Shown here: positions 8,519-15,808 of the stretch, piece by piece
Layout of the letters: each line of letters begins with the position of its first letter
Position numbering within the stretch: position 1 is the first letter of the stretch
NCBI GenBank assembly: GCA_003599625.1
Contig: QZIU01000017.1
Coordinates: 1 to 47,755 of the forward strand
Source of the DNA: Candidatus Parcubacteria bacterium
GTDB taxonomy: Bacteria; Patescibacteriota; Minisyncoccia; UBA9983
Length of the DNA stretch: 47,755 nt
Direction of reading: 5' to 3'
Translations under genes and position numbers: made by a program
The notes under the pieces: generated by a model
Databases searched by the model: none
What the model was told of the DNA's origin: nothing
Seen by the model: only the letters and a program-made list of their open reading frames with translations

Positions 8519-8547
8519 ACAAAACCCCGATGGGCTCGGGGTTTTGT
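8519..8547 (-). terminator. Rho-independent terminator after the Ser-rich gene
   Basis: The stem AAAACCCCGA with TCGGGGTTTT encloses a 5-base loop, and the minus-strand 3' side runs into T-rich sequence. It lies just beyond the stop of the gene ending at 8576 and before the gatB start at 8476, so it separates the two transcripts. Confidence 0.75.
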
Positions 8548-8575
8548 TTCATTTTGGAAATCAAATACGCTTCAT

Positions 8576-9106
8576 CTAATCGTTTGTCACGTTCTCCATC
8601 AGCTCTCTGATCGCTTCAAGCAGTTTTTCCAAAGCCGATTCCAAGTCTTCCAAAATACCGCTCAATTCTTCGTCCGGAATCCCTCCGGCGCTGCTCACGG
8701 AAGAACTCGACAAGCTGGACATGCTTGATTCGCTAGACATACTGGACAAACTTGACCGACTTGATTCCGATGACATAGACGATTCGGAAGACATGCTGCT
8801 TGTTGATGATTCGGATGATTCCGAAGAACGGCTCATTGAGCTCACGCTGGAGATGGAACTCGCCGAACTCATAGAAGCGGAAGACTCGGAGCTGGCCGAT
8901 TCAGATTCGCTTGAAGCGGAACTGGAAGAGAGGAAACATTCCTCTTGGGGATGAGCCATCGCTTGATAGCCTCCCATTCCCATAGATATTCCCAAAATGC
9001 CAAAGGCAAAAAAGAATCCGAAAAATAGAACATTTTTCAACACACCTTCCGCCTTTGATCTATAACTGACGACCTTATTTGATTTTCGCTTAAATTTTTC
9101 AGTCAT
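8576..9106 (-). CDS. Membrane-anchored or secreted Ser-rich low-complexity protein
   Basis: I do not recognise a family. The 176-residue product begins with a basic stretch and a hydrophobic segment (NVLFFGFFFAFGILGISMGM, about residues 27-46), likely a signal anchor. A Ser-rich tract of roughly 100 residues follows, built from SS followed by M, A, E, V or L. It ends with an acidic amphipathic helix (about the last 35 residues, ILEDLESALEKLLEAIRELM) that could form a coiled coil. The ATG at 9106 is preferred over an upstream TTG at 9133. The neighbouring gene has the same Ser tract and a similar helical end plus a cell-wall domain, suggesting that both proteins act at the cell surface. Confidence 0.75.
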   Translation of the reverse strand: MTEKFKRKSNKVVSYRSKAEGVLKNVLFFGFFFAFGILGISMGMGGYQAMAHPQEECFLSSSSASSESESASSESSASMSSASSISSVSSMSRSSESSESSTSSMSSESSMSSESSRSSLSSMSSESSMSSLSSSSVSSAGGIPDEELSGILEDLESALEKLLEAIRELMENVTND

Positions 9107-9177
9107 ATATTTGGGCGACCTCTGCCGCCACAAATTATAACCGATGATTCAAACAATAAAGCTTCTTTACCATGCCG

Positions 9178-9936
9178 CTAGTCAGGCCGAATATCCGAAA
9201 TAAGTCTTTCCACCTCTTCCACTATCCTCCTTAAAAGCTCCCTTAGCTGCTCCAATACCGGCAATAATTTTTCTCTATCGATCGGACCTCCGAAAACTTC
9301 ATTTATCTTCGCTATTGTTCTTGGCCCGGCTAACCCAAAGCCCGTGGTTTCCGGCGTTCCGGATGTTACAATATCGTATCTGATCTGAAATCTTTGGACT
9401 GCCTGAACGGTCAACGGACCATAGAAACCGGTAACCAGCCCTTCCGGATAAATAGTGGCGTCTCTAGCCAAAGTCATTTGCAAAATCCTGACTTGATCGG
9501 AAGTTTCCCCCACTCTAAACGGCCCCGTAACTATCTGCCTTGGCGCGCTTGAAACGCTCGAAAAGCTGGAAGCTGACGATGAAACCGAAGACACCGAGGA
9601 AGCGGAAGACATTGAGGAAACGCTTGAAGCGCTGCTCAAAGAAGAACTGACTGAGGAAAACGAGCTGGAGATAGAGCTCATTGAACTCATAGAACTCATA
9701 GAACTTGCCGATATGCTCGACATCGAACTTGCCGAACTGGAACTTAAAGAACTTAAGGAACTTAAGGAATAAGAAGATTGGGAACTGAAGCTGGAAAGAG
9801 AGGATGTTTGAGCCTGAGCGATCTGTCCGGGCAAGCCCAAAGGCGGATCGACTTTAAACAAATCGGCCGAAACAACCGTAATGAATCCCAAAAAAGAAAA
9901 AACGGTTATCGCATGAAAAATTATTTGCTTCATCAT
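9178..9936 (-). CDS. Secreted peptidoglycan-binding protein with Ser-rich linker
   Basis: The 252-residue product has an N-terminal signal sequence (MMKQIIFHAITVFSFLGFI and on), then a Ser-rich linker of about 85 residues. A peptidoglycan-binding-like domain (PF01471 type) follows at about 140-215: TSDQVRILQMTL, TIYPEGLVTGFYGPLTVQAV and RFQIRYDI are its visible landmarks. It ends in an acidic/basic helix (LLPVLEQLRELLRRIVEEVERL). The same domain wording recurs in the protein at 45508-46452. It probably attaches to the cell wall. The start was chosen at the first of two adjacent ATG codons; the second is equally possible. Confidence 0.85.
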   Translation of the reverse strand: MMKQIIFHAITVFSFLGFITVVSADLFKVDPPLGLPGQIAQAQTSSLSSFSSQSSYSLSSLSSLSSSSASSMSSISASSMSSMSSMSSISSSFSSVSSSLSSASSVSSMSSASSVSSVSSSASSFSSVSSAPRQIVTGPFRVGETSDQVRILQMTLARDATIYPEGLVTGFYGPLTVQAVQRFQIRYDIVTSGTPETTGFGLAGPRTIAKINEVFGGPIDREKLLPVLEQLRELLRRIVEEVERLISDIRPD

Positions 9937-10033
9937 ATTTTTGATCTTTATCTTTATTTAATTGATTAATGAAAACAGGCGCAAAGCACCTTATCACTTA
10001 AAGATAACAAAAATGGAAAGAGAAAGATTTCTT

Positions 10034-10062
10034 TTGCAAAGGTCTAAAAAATGGATTATTAT
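10034..10062 (+). promoter_or_regulatory. Sigma-70-type promoter for tRNA-Pro
   Basis: TTGCAA (10034-10039), a 17-base spacer and TATTAT (10057-10062) precede the tRNA 5' end at 10080 by 17 bases. It is the only good promoter-like pair in the gap between the divergent Ser-rich protein gene and the tRNA. Confidence 0.55.
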
Positions 10063-10079
10063 TGGCGAATGGATCATAT

Positions 10080-10150
10080 CGGGCTGTAGTATACCGGTAG
10101 TACGCGCCCATGGGGTGGGTGTAGACCGGGTTCGATTCCCGGCAGCCCGA
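10080..10150 (+). tRNA. trnP: tRNA-Pro (anticodon GGG)
   Basis: The acceptor strands CGGGCTG and CAGCCCG pair over 7 bp. The D-stem is GTAT/GTAC, the anticodon stem CGCCC/GGGTG encloses ATGGGGT, and the T-arm is CCGGG TTCGATT CCCGG. U33, anticodon GGG and G37 agree with proline. The discriminator is A and no CCA is encoded. Confidence 0.9.
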
Positions 10151-10152
10151 AC

Positions 10153-10183
10153 TTGACCTTTTTCTATTTTTCAGTATTATAAT
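10153..10183 (+). promoter_or_regulatory. Candidate promoter for the small membrane peptide and lipoprotein
   Basis: TTGACC (10153-10158) is followed by TATTAT at a 16-base or TATAAT at a 19-base spacing (10175-10183). It lies immediately after tRNA-Pro and about 55 bases before the first start codon of the plus-strand pair. Confidence 0.45.
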
Positions 10184-10237
10184 AAGCAAAGTTTCTTACA
10201 TTATTCGGTCTTTAAAAATTTTTTGGAGGGTTTTAAA

Positions 10238-10336
10238 TTGACTACCAGTTTGATTTTGTTTGGAATTGGACTTTTTGTTCTGGCAAATTTCTTTACTGTG
10301 ATTTTCTTAAAGGGGGTGACAAATGATGGCCGCTAA
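10238..10336 (+). CDS. Small single-pass membrane peptide (32 residues)
   Basis: This short reading frame has a strong ribosome-binding site, GGAGGG, seven bases before a TTG start. The product is almost entirely one hydrophobic segment (SLILFGIGLFVLANFFTVIF) followed by LKGVTNDGR. Its last 14 bases overlap the start of the lipoprotein gene in another frame, and the AGGGGGTG inside its end serves as the next gene's ribosome-binding site, so the two are likely translationally coupled. I do not recognise a family. The ribosome-binding site and the overlap support a real gene; the non-ATG start and tiny size argue for caution. Confidence 0.5.
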   Translation: MTTSLILFGIGLFVLANFFTVIFLKGVTNDGR

Positions 10337-10823
10337 AAAAATAGGAATAATTTTAATAATATTATTTTTAATTTTTGTTTTTATGATCTCCGGGTGCGCG
10401 AGTACCAACGGGCATCAAGAGCAAAGATATAAACCACCTGCGCAAGAGACCTACATTTGTCCATTATGTTACAGTGAGATCCCTCTCTGCGACATAAGGA
10501 TGGACAGTCGGGCGGTTAACACTTGCCCCCACTGCCACAGGAGATTTCCGTACTCCCCGCCTCATCACCATGAGGAAAAGGGAAATTACCACCGTCCTCA
10601 ATATCGGGGATACGGCGGAGCGTACGGGCCGAGTACGCGGGGATACTCCCACACCCGATCCCAAACCTTCCAGAAAGGTGGATACACATATAAAGAAAGT
10701 CCGCCTGATAAAGAAGGGCCGGTATGGTTCTCGGAAAGTTATTGGTACTTCAGGGACCGCGATGTGGACCGCGATTATGTCCGATCGCGGTGGCGTACCA
10801 CCCGACGGTACCGTTACCCATGA
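10323..10823 (+). CDS. Putative zinc-ribbon lipoprotein of unknown function
   Basis: The 166-residue product has a lipoprotein signal peptide: basic MMAAKK, a hydrophobic stretch, then the lipobox MISGC with Cys about 25. Soon after come two Cys pairs (CPLC and CPHC about 22 residues apart) that could bind zinc. The rest is rich in His, Tyr, Gly and Arg (for example PPHHHEEKGNYHRPQYRGYG) and ends with the basic RSRWRTTRRYRYP. AAAGGGGGTG before the ATG at 10323 is a clear ribosome-binding site. It stands with the small membrane peptide on the plus strand while most neighbours are on the minus strand. A strong terminator follows. No family is recognised. Confidence 0.75.
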   Translation: MMAAKKIGIILIILFLIFVFMISGCASTNGHQEQRYKPPAQETYICPLCYSEIPLCDIRMDSRAVNTCPHCHRRFPYSPPHHHEEKGNYHRPQYRGYGGAYGPSTRGYSHTRSQTFQKGGYTYKESPPDKEGPVWFSESYWYFRDRDVDRDYVRSRWRTTRRYRYP

Positions 10824-10831
10824 AACTTAAG

Positions 10832-10866
10832 GCGGGATGCGTTTTTTAAAAACGCATCCCGCTATT
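10832..10866 (+). terminator. Rho-independent terminator after the lipoprotein gene
   Basis: Fifteen-base arms (GCGGGATGCGTTTTT with AAAAACGCATCCCGC, separated by one T, so the inner A/T pairs open as the loop) are followed by TATTTTTATT. It lies 8 bases after the stop codon at 10823. Confidence 0.85.
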
Positions 10867-10894
10867 TTTATTGCGGGAATCAGCTCAGCAATCT

Positions 10895-10958
10895 TGTGTA
10901 AAACTTTTCCAACCTGCCTGGTTGTCTTCAACCTGGAAGGTTGGTTGAGTTTTGCACA
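10895..10958. repeat. Hairpin repeat, type 4, copy 1
   Basis: The outer arms TGTGTAAAACT and AGTTTTGCACA pair over 11 bp. Inside lies the CCTGCCTGGTTG with CAACCTGGAAGG core also found at 17906-17958 and, inverted, at 10988-11028. The outer arms are unique to this copy. Confidence 0.75.
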
Positions 10959-10975
10959 GATATTTATAATTCTCG

Positions 10976-11045
10976 CCTGTGGATAACTTTGCCGACCAGC
11001 CAGGTTTGAAACCCAACCAGGCAGGTCTTCAAAGTTACCCACAGG
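10976..11045. repeat. Hairpin repeat, type 4, copy 2 (inverted orientation)
   Basis: The outer arms CCTGTGGATAACTTTG and CAAAGTTACCCACAGG pair with one mismatch. The inner part (GACCAGCCAGGTTTG, CAACCAGGCAGGTC) is the same core as copy 1 in reverse orientation. The two copies lie back to back between the lipoprotein terminator and uvrC. Confidence 0.75.
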
Positions 11046-11051
11046 CTCCCC

Positions 11052-11151
11052 TAGTCCCTTCTTAAGCCTAGTCCCTAGTCCCTTCTTAAGCCTAGTCCCT
11101 AGTCCCTAGTCCCTTCTTAAGCCTAGTCCCTAGTCCCTAGTCCCTTCTTAA
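11052..11151. repeat. Tandem repeats overlapping the uvrC 3' end
   Basis: TCCCTTCTTAAG-like units occur at 11055, 11079, 11110 and 11141 with 24, 31 and 31-base spacing. They are joined by one, two or three copies of a 7-base CTAGTCC module. The rightmost unit encodes the last residues of UvrC (LRRD) and its stop, so the array looks like repeated copying of the gene end. A related CTAGTCCC-rich stretch occurs at 33520-33607. Confidence 0.85.
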
Positions 11152-12306
11152 TTCCATCTTCTTCCTCCGTCTTCTGGCAAAGTTGGCAAAACGGTGGGCT
11201 TCGTCGCGGACCTTGAGCAAAGTTCCTTTTACCGCTTCGGCCAATTCCTTGAAAGACTTTGCCGCTCCGGCGGGGAAAACCAAATTATCTTTTTGGAGCT
11301 TGGAAATTCCCACGATCGGGATCCTTATCTTACTTTCTTCCAAAACCCTCGACACGAACAAAACTTGCGGCCTGCCGCCGTCTATCAGGATCAGATCGGG
11401 AGCTTGCCACTCAGGATGATTGAATCGTCTTTCGATCGTTTCCTTTAGCGCGGCAAGGTCGTCATTGGCCGGAGCTTCCTTGATTTTGAATAATCTATAC
11501 TCATCTTTATTTTCCCGTCCATCGGAAAAAACCACCATCGCGCCGAAAGTCTCTTTCCCGGCAAAATGCGATACGTCATATCCTTCAATCCGATTCAAAC
11601 CGCCCAAGAAACCATTCCCTTCTTCTTTTGACAGCAATGCCACATCCTGAATATGTTTGAGGCTTTCCGCCCTTTCCGGATTTTCCCTTACGAGCTTTTT
11701 AAGCAGGCGTTTCTTATCGCCTCGCAAAAACATCGCCAGATCCTTTATATTCTTTTGATAATCTTCCTTGCTTATCGCCCCTATGCAGATGCCAGGGCAA
11801 AGCCCGATCTGATAATGGAAGCATGGCTTGCCCTGATTCGGGACGCAAGTGCTGTACGGAAATATTCTTCTCGCTATCTTCAGAATTTCTTTTGCGATCC
11901 TCAAGCTTGTGAACGGGCCGAAAACTTCCGCCGAACCGTTGGAAAATTTGGAAAGTTCCTTACCCCTGACCACGATCGGCTTGGGATAGTCCTTCTTAGC
12001 GATCACGATATAAATGAAAGAGCGGTCATCTCTCTCCCTTACGTTATATTTGGGCCAATGCCTTTTGATCAGCTCCGCTTCCGATATGTATGATTCGAGA
12101 ACGGTGTCCGTAACTTGGTGTTTAATCTCACTGGCGGACTCGACCATTTCTTTTATTCTTGGGTCGATATCAAGACGAAAATAACTGGCCACCCTTCGTT
12201 TCAAAAAAGTCGCCCGGCCGACATAGAGGACTGAAGCCTTGTCGTCAAGAAACATGTATATACCAGGCTTGTTGGGTAATTTTTTAGCTTGATCAATAAT
12301 TCCCAT
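11137..12306 (-). CDS. uvrC: Excinuclease UvrC, short form lacking the UVR and HhH regions
   Basis: UvrC makes the two incisions in nucleotide excision repair. This 389-residue form keeps the GIY-YIG nuclease (residues 12-90: KPGIYMFLDDKASVLYVGRA), the Cys cluster CVPNQGKPCFHYQIGLCPGIC (about 154-174) and the RNase H-like half (EGYDVSHFAGKETFGAMVVF, LILIDGGRPQ). Usual UvrC is about 600 residues. Missing are the tandem helix-hairpin-helix domain at the C-terminus and, between LLKKL (about 205) and HIQDVALL (about 218), the roughly 20-residue UVR motif that binds UvrB. The stop codon lies inside a tandem repeat, so the C-terminus may have been lost by repeat invasion. It follows uvrA on the same strand. 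Confidence 0.92.
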   Translation of the reverse strand: MGIIDQAKKLPNKPGIYMFLDDKASVLYVGRATFLKRRVASYFRLDIDPRIKEMVESASEIKHQVTDTVLESYISEAELIKRHWPKYNVRERDDRSFIYIVIAKKDYPKPIVVRGKELSKFSNGSAEVFGPFTSLRIAKEILKIARRIFPYSTCVPNQGKPCFHYQIGLCPGICIGAISKEDYQKNIKDLAMFLRGDKKRLLKKLVRENPERAESLKHIQDVALLSKEEGNGFLGGLNRIEGYDVSHFAGKETFGAMVVFSDGRENKDEYRLFKIKEAPANDDLAALKETIERRFNHPEWQAPDLILIDGGRPQVLFVSRVLEESKIRIPIVGISKLQKDNLVFPAGAAKSFKELAEAVKGTLLKVRDEAHRFANFARRRRKKMELRRD

Positions 12307-12324
12307 AAACTCAAAACTTATAAC

Positions 12325-12406
12325 TCAAAACTCAAAACCACAACTTAAAATTTCAAAACTGATTTGCTTTTACTTTTTAGTTGCAGTTTTGACTTTTGAG
12401 TTTTGA
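12325..12406. repeat. Inverted repeat between uvrC and uvrA
   Basis: TCAAAACTCAAAA (12325-12337) and TTTTGAGTTTTGA (12394-12406) are perfect complements. They flank an interior with further CAAAACT and AGTTTTG words. It fills the 113-base gap between uvrA and uvrC and could form a hairpin in the transcript. Similar AACTCAAAAC text is at 28880-28890. Confidence 0.65.
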
Positions 12407-12419
12407 CCTTTGACTTAAC

Positions 12420-14924
12420 TTATTTCTTCAAACCGTGAATTTTAAGGTATTTCTTAAGATATTTTCCCGTTTCCGATTTCGTCTCCTTTGCCACTTCTTC
12501 CGGCGTTCCCGCGGCCACAAGACGGCCGCCCTTTTCTCCTCCTTCCGGACCCAGGTCCAATATATGATCGGCGCTTTTTATGACATGCATATTGTGCTCG
12601 ATGATGACCACCGAATTTCCTTTTTCCACGAGCTTGTTCAAAACCTTGAGCAGCAACTCGATGTCCTGATAATGCAAACCGACTGTCGGCTCATCCAAAA
12701 TATACAACGCCCGTTTGCCCAGCGGCCCCACCAGTTCCCTCGCCAATTTGATCCTCTGGGCCTCTCCTCCGGAAAGCGTCGTGGCCGACTGGCCAAGTTC
12801 CAGGTAACCAAGCCCCACTTCTTCCAAAACTTTGAGCTTGTCAGTGATCATATATATTCCGTCAAAAAATTCTTTGGCTTCCGAAACCGGCATCCTCAAA
12901 ACATCGCTGATATTCTTTCTCTTGTATTTTACCTCCAGCGTTTCTCGATTGAACCTCTTGCCATGGCAGACTTCGCACTCCACCGTGACGGCGGGCAAGA
13001 AGTGCATTTCTATCACCTTGAACCCCGCTCCTTCGCAGGCTTCGCATCTGCCGCCCGGACGGTTGAAAGAGAAACGGGAATGGGTATAACCTCGCTCCTT
13101 GGCCTCGGGCAAAGAAGCGTAAAAATCTCTTATGTGCGTAAAGATCCCCGTGTAAGTGGCCGGATTCGATCTTGGGCTTCGCCCTATCGGGGACTGATCC
13201 ACCATCACGATCTTATCGATATATTCGGCGCCAAAGACTTTGCTTGCATTTTCCAACGGCTCATTGATCCGCGATTTGATCCTGTTCAAGTTTTTGTACA
13301 ACACGTCATAAAGAAGAGTCGACTTGCCGCTGCCTGAAACTCCGGTTATGCAAACAAGTTTCCTTAAAGGAATCTCGGCATTCAAGTTCTTCAAATTATT
13401 GGCGGTCGCGCCGATTATTCTTATGCTCTCTGTCGTTTTTGTCCTTCTTGCCGGAATTTCTATTTTCCTTTTCTCTGTCAAATAATCCAAAGTCAAAGAT
13501 CTTGCCGGCGGCGCCTTCAATAACTTATCAAGAAAGCCTGAAGCCACTACCTCTCCTCCCTTTTTGCCCGCTTCCGGACCGAGATCAACCAGATAATCGG
13601 CGGCAAAGATAGTCTCCTCGTCATGCTCCACCACTATAACGCTGTTATTTTGGTCCCTTAACGATCTCAGCGTTCTTATAAGCCGATCCGTGTCGCGTTC
13701 GTGCAAACCGATTGTCGGTTCGTCCAAGACATAAAGAGTCCCCGACAATTTCGAACCGATCTGAGAAGCAAGTCTTATTCGCTGGGCTTCTCCGCCGGAC
13801 AAGGTCTCCGCCTCTCTCTCCATCGTCAAATAATCCAAACCGACTTCTAGCAGAAAACTCAACCTGTCGGTTATTTCTTTCACCACATTGATGGCGATCT
13901 TCTTGTCCCATTCCGACATCTTATCTTCATATTCGACGAAAAATTCATAAGCTTTTTCTATTGAGAGCGCCGCCACCTCCTGAATGTTTTTGTTTTTGAT
14001 TTTTACCGACAAGGCTTCCGGCTTCAATCTTTTCCCGTGACATTCCGGGCAAATCGTTCCCAAAAACAAATCCACTTTACCGAGGCCGTTGCAGGTCGGA
14101 CAAGCGCCGTATGGGCTGTTGAAGGAAAAAAGTCTCGGCTCCACTTCCGGAAAAGCGAAGTTATCAACCGGACAAGTCCAGTTGGCGGAAAGGAGAAGTT
14201 CCTCTTTCTGAAAAATAGCAGTCAACAGTCCTTTGCTCTGAGCAAGCGCGCTTTCCACCGCCTCGAAGAGACGCGTCTGATCGCTTATCATCACCCTGTC
14301 AATGACTATTTCAATAGTATGAGGTTTATATCTCGACAAAACGATCTTCTCGTGAAGACTGTGAAATTTTCCATCTATCCTGGCTTCGGAAAAACCGAGA
14401 TTAAGCATATTATACAGAAGCTGATAGTATTCCCCTTTGCGTCCGCGGACGACGGGCGACAAAATCATAGCTGTTTCCTCCTTCAGTTTTTTCGCCTTAT
14501 CGATTATGATATTCACCATCTCTTCCGGAGAAAGTTTTTGAATTCTGGTTCCGTCGTTGGGACAAAACACATCTCCCAGTCTGGCGTACAAAACGCGAAG
14601 ATAGTCGTAAATCTCGGTAAGGGTTCCGACGGTTGAGCGGGGGTTGTGAGAGAGGGCTCTTTGATCTATGGCGATGGCCGGAGAAAGTCCGATGATCTCA
14701 TCCACGTCGGGACGATCCATCTGGCCAAGGAATTGCCTGGCGTAAGGAGAAAGCGATTCGATATACCTTCTCTGGCCTTCGGCGAAAATCGTGTCAAAAG
14801 CCAGTGACGATTTACCCGAACCGGACACGCCCGTAAAGACCACCAACTTGTTCTTGGGAATTTCCAGTGAAACATTCTTCAGATTATGCACCCTCGCGCC
14901 TTTGATGATTATTTTGTCGTCCAT
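12420..14924 (-). CDS. uvrA: Excinuclease ABC subunit UvrA, compact form
   Basis: UvrA is the ATP-dependent damage sensor that loads UvrB. Both ABC modules are complete: Walker [20 protein letters not shown] near the N-terminus and [15 protein letters not shown] in the second half, two LSGGEAQRI signatures and two DEPT Walker B motifs. Zinc-binding CxxC pairs are visible (CPTCNGLG and CPECHGKR; later CEACEGAG and CEVCHGKR). At 834 residues it is about 100 shorter than the usual 940. The gap falls between CPTCNGLG and CPECHGKR, which in other UvrA proteins are separated by a large insertion domain. The start at 14924 is 5 bases after the tatD stop, so they form one transcript. Confidence 0.96.
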   Translation of the reverse strand: MDDKIIIKGARVHNLKNVSLEIPKNKLVVFTGVSGSGKSSLAFDTIFAEGQRRYIESLSPYARQFLGQMDRPDVDEIIGLSPAIAIDQRALSHNPRSTVGTLTEIYDYLRVLYARLGDVFCPNDGTRIQKLSPEEMVNIIIDKAKKLKEETAMILSPVVRGRKGEYYQLLYNMLNLGFSEARIDGKFHSLHEKIVLSRYKPHTIEIVIDRVMISDQTRLFEAVESALAQSKGLLTAIFQKEELLLSANWTCPVDNFAFPEVEPRLFSFNSPYGACPTCNGLGKVDLFLGTICPECHGKRLKPEALSVKIKNKNIQEVAALSIEKAYEFFVEYEDKMSEWDKKIAINVVKEITDRLSFLLEVGLDYLTMEREAETLSGGEAQRIRLASQIGSKLSGTLYVLDEPTIGLHERDTDRLIRTLRSLRDQNNSVIVVEHDEETIFAADYLVDLGPEAGKKGGEVVASGFLDKLLKAPPARSLTLDYLTEKRKIEIPARRTKTTESIRIIGATANNLKNLNAEIPLRKLVCITGVSGSGKSTLLYDVLYKNLNRIKSRINEPLENASKVFGAEYIDKIVMVDQSPIGRSPRSNPATYTGIFTHIRDFYASLPEAKERGYTHSRFSFNRPGGRCEACEGAGFKVIEMHFLPAVTVECEVCHGKRFNRETLEVKYKRKNISDVLRMPVSEAKEFFDGIYMITDKLKVLEEVGLGYLELGQSATTLSGGEAQRIKLARELVGPLGKRALYILDEPTVGLHYQDIELLLKVLNKLVEKGNSVVIIEHNMHVIKSADHILDLGPEGGEKGGRLVAAGTPEEVAKETKSETGKYLKKYLKIHGLKK

Positions 14925-14929
14925 AATTT

Positions 14930-15808
14930 TTATATTCCAAACAGCTCCCGCGCGTTTTTTGTTGTTTGCCCGGCAACCTTGTCAAAAGACAAACCTTTTA
15001 TCTCCGCGACTTTTTGAGCCACGTACTTAACATACGATGGCTCATTTTTTTGGCCCCGGCGCGGAACAGGAGCCACATACGGGCAATCCGTTTCCACCAA
15101 AATTTTTTCCAACGGGATTTGCCTTACAATTTCGGCGTATTCATTAGCGCTTGCCCGCCGAAGAGGCGGGAAAGTAATTACCCCGGAAAAAGAAATATAA
15201 AATCCCAAATCGATATACTTTTTTGCCTGCTCTAACGTGCCGCTGAAAAAATGCATAACACCCCTATCTTGTAACGCAAAACTTGTAACTTGTAACATAT
15301 CGATAAGGGCATCATGAGCATCACGACAGTGAATTATTAATGGCTTTCTTACTTCGTTGGCAAGCTGGATGTGTTTCAGAAAAATCTCTTTTTGCTTTAC
15401 TTTAAAACTTTGAACTTTAGACTTTTCCCTCGCTTGATTTTCGCTTCTGAAGTGAAAATCAAGCCCGCATTCTCCTATAGCGACCACCTTTTCATCCTTG
15501 GCTAATTTTAAATACAGATCATGATCAAATTCCTCAGATCTGCTTTTGTATTTTATTTCTTCCCCTGATTCCTGGTAATCGACTTGTTGATCCTCCAAAT
15601 GAGAGGGATGCAACCCAATGGCAGCAAAGATTCCTTGCTCATATTTTTTTGCTATCTTTACAGCTCTTTCGGAGGTCTCTCTTTGAGCCCCCACATTTAT
15701 CATCCACACCCCCTCGTCAAGCGCTCTTTTTATCACTTCATCCTGATCGTTTTTGAAGTCATGAAAGTTAACATGCGCGTGAGTATCAATCAATTTTGGC
15801 TGTGTCAT
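14930..15808 (-). CDS. tatD: TatD family metal-dependent nuclease with small repeat-derived insertions
   Basis: TatD proteins are TIM-barrel metal hydrolases acting as 3'-5' DNA or RNA exonucleases. Metal ligands and landmarks are present: IDTHAHVNF at the start, [36 protein letters not shown], and [21 protein letters not shown]. The protein has 292 residues. Three short stretches look like in-frame repeat remnants: [20 protein letters not shown] after [14 protein letters not shown] before RGVMHFFSG, and PPLRRASA after GVITF. The last is encoded by a palindrome also present at 32097. The start overlaps the uvrB end by 23 bases and uvrA follows 5 bases after the stop, so it belongs to the repair operon. 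Confidence 0.93.
   Translation of the reverse strand: MTQPKLIDTHAHVNFHDFKNDQDEVIKRALDEGVWMINVGAQRETSERAVKIAKKYEQGIFAAIGLHPSHLEDQQVDYQESGEEIKYKSRSEEFDHDLYLKLAKDEKVVAIGECGLDFHFRSENQAREKSKVQSFKVKQKEIFLKHIQLANEVRKPLIIHCRDAHDALIDMLQVTSFALQDRGVMHFFSGTLEQAKKYIDLGFYISFSGVITFPPLRRASANEYAEIVRQIPLEKILVETDCPYVAPVPRRGQKNEPSYVKYVAQKVAEIKGLSFDKVAGQTTKNARELFGI
15153..15173. repeat. Mini-palindrome inside tatD
   Basis: The 21 bases containing CCCGCCGAAGAGGCGGG are identical to 32097-32117, an intergenic copy. Here they are translated in frame (FPPLRRA) in a loop where other TatD proteins appear to lack these residues. Confidence 0.7.
15432..15464. repeat. Palindrome inside tatD
   Basis: GCTTGATTTTC and GAAAATCAAGC are perfect 11-base complements separated by 11 bases. 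The adjacent TTTTCCCTCGC (15423-15433) resembles the loop motif CTTTCCCTCGC of the type 2 hairpin at 32022-32032. The region encodes [12 protein letters not shown]. Confidence 0.6.

Noticed and set aside
8700-9780. Repeat array in the Ser-rich region
   Set aside because: The repetitive DNA is explained by Ser codons in two coding sequences rather than a non-coding array.
10827-11042. Minus-strand frame of 71 codons after the lipoprotein gene
   Set aside because: It consists of the terminator and two palindromic repeats.
11052-11151. CRISPR array
   Set aside because: Repeats are short, the spacing is made of the same 7-base module, there are no unique spacers and no cas genes.
12435-13337. 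Plus-strand open frame of 300 codons opposite uvrA
   Set aside because: Shadow of the ABC and zinc regions of UvrA; the codon pattern follows the minus-strand gene.
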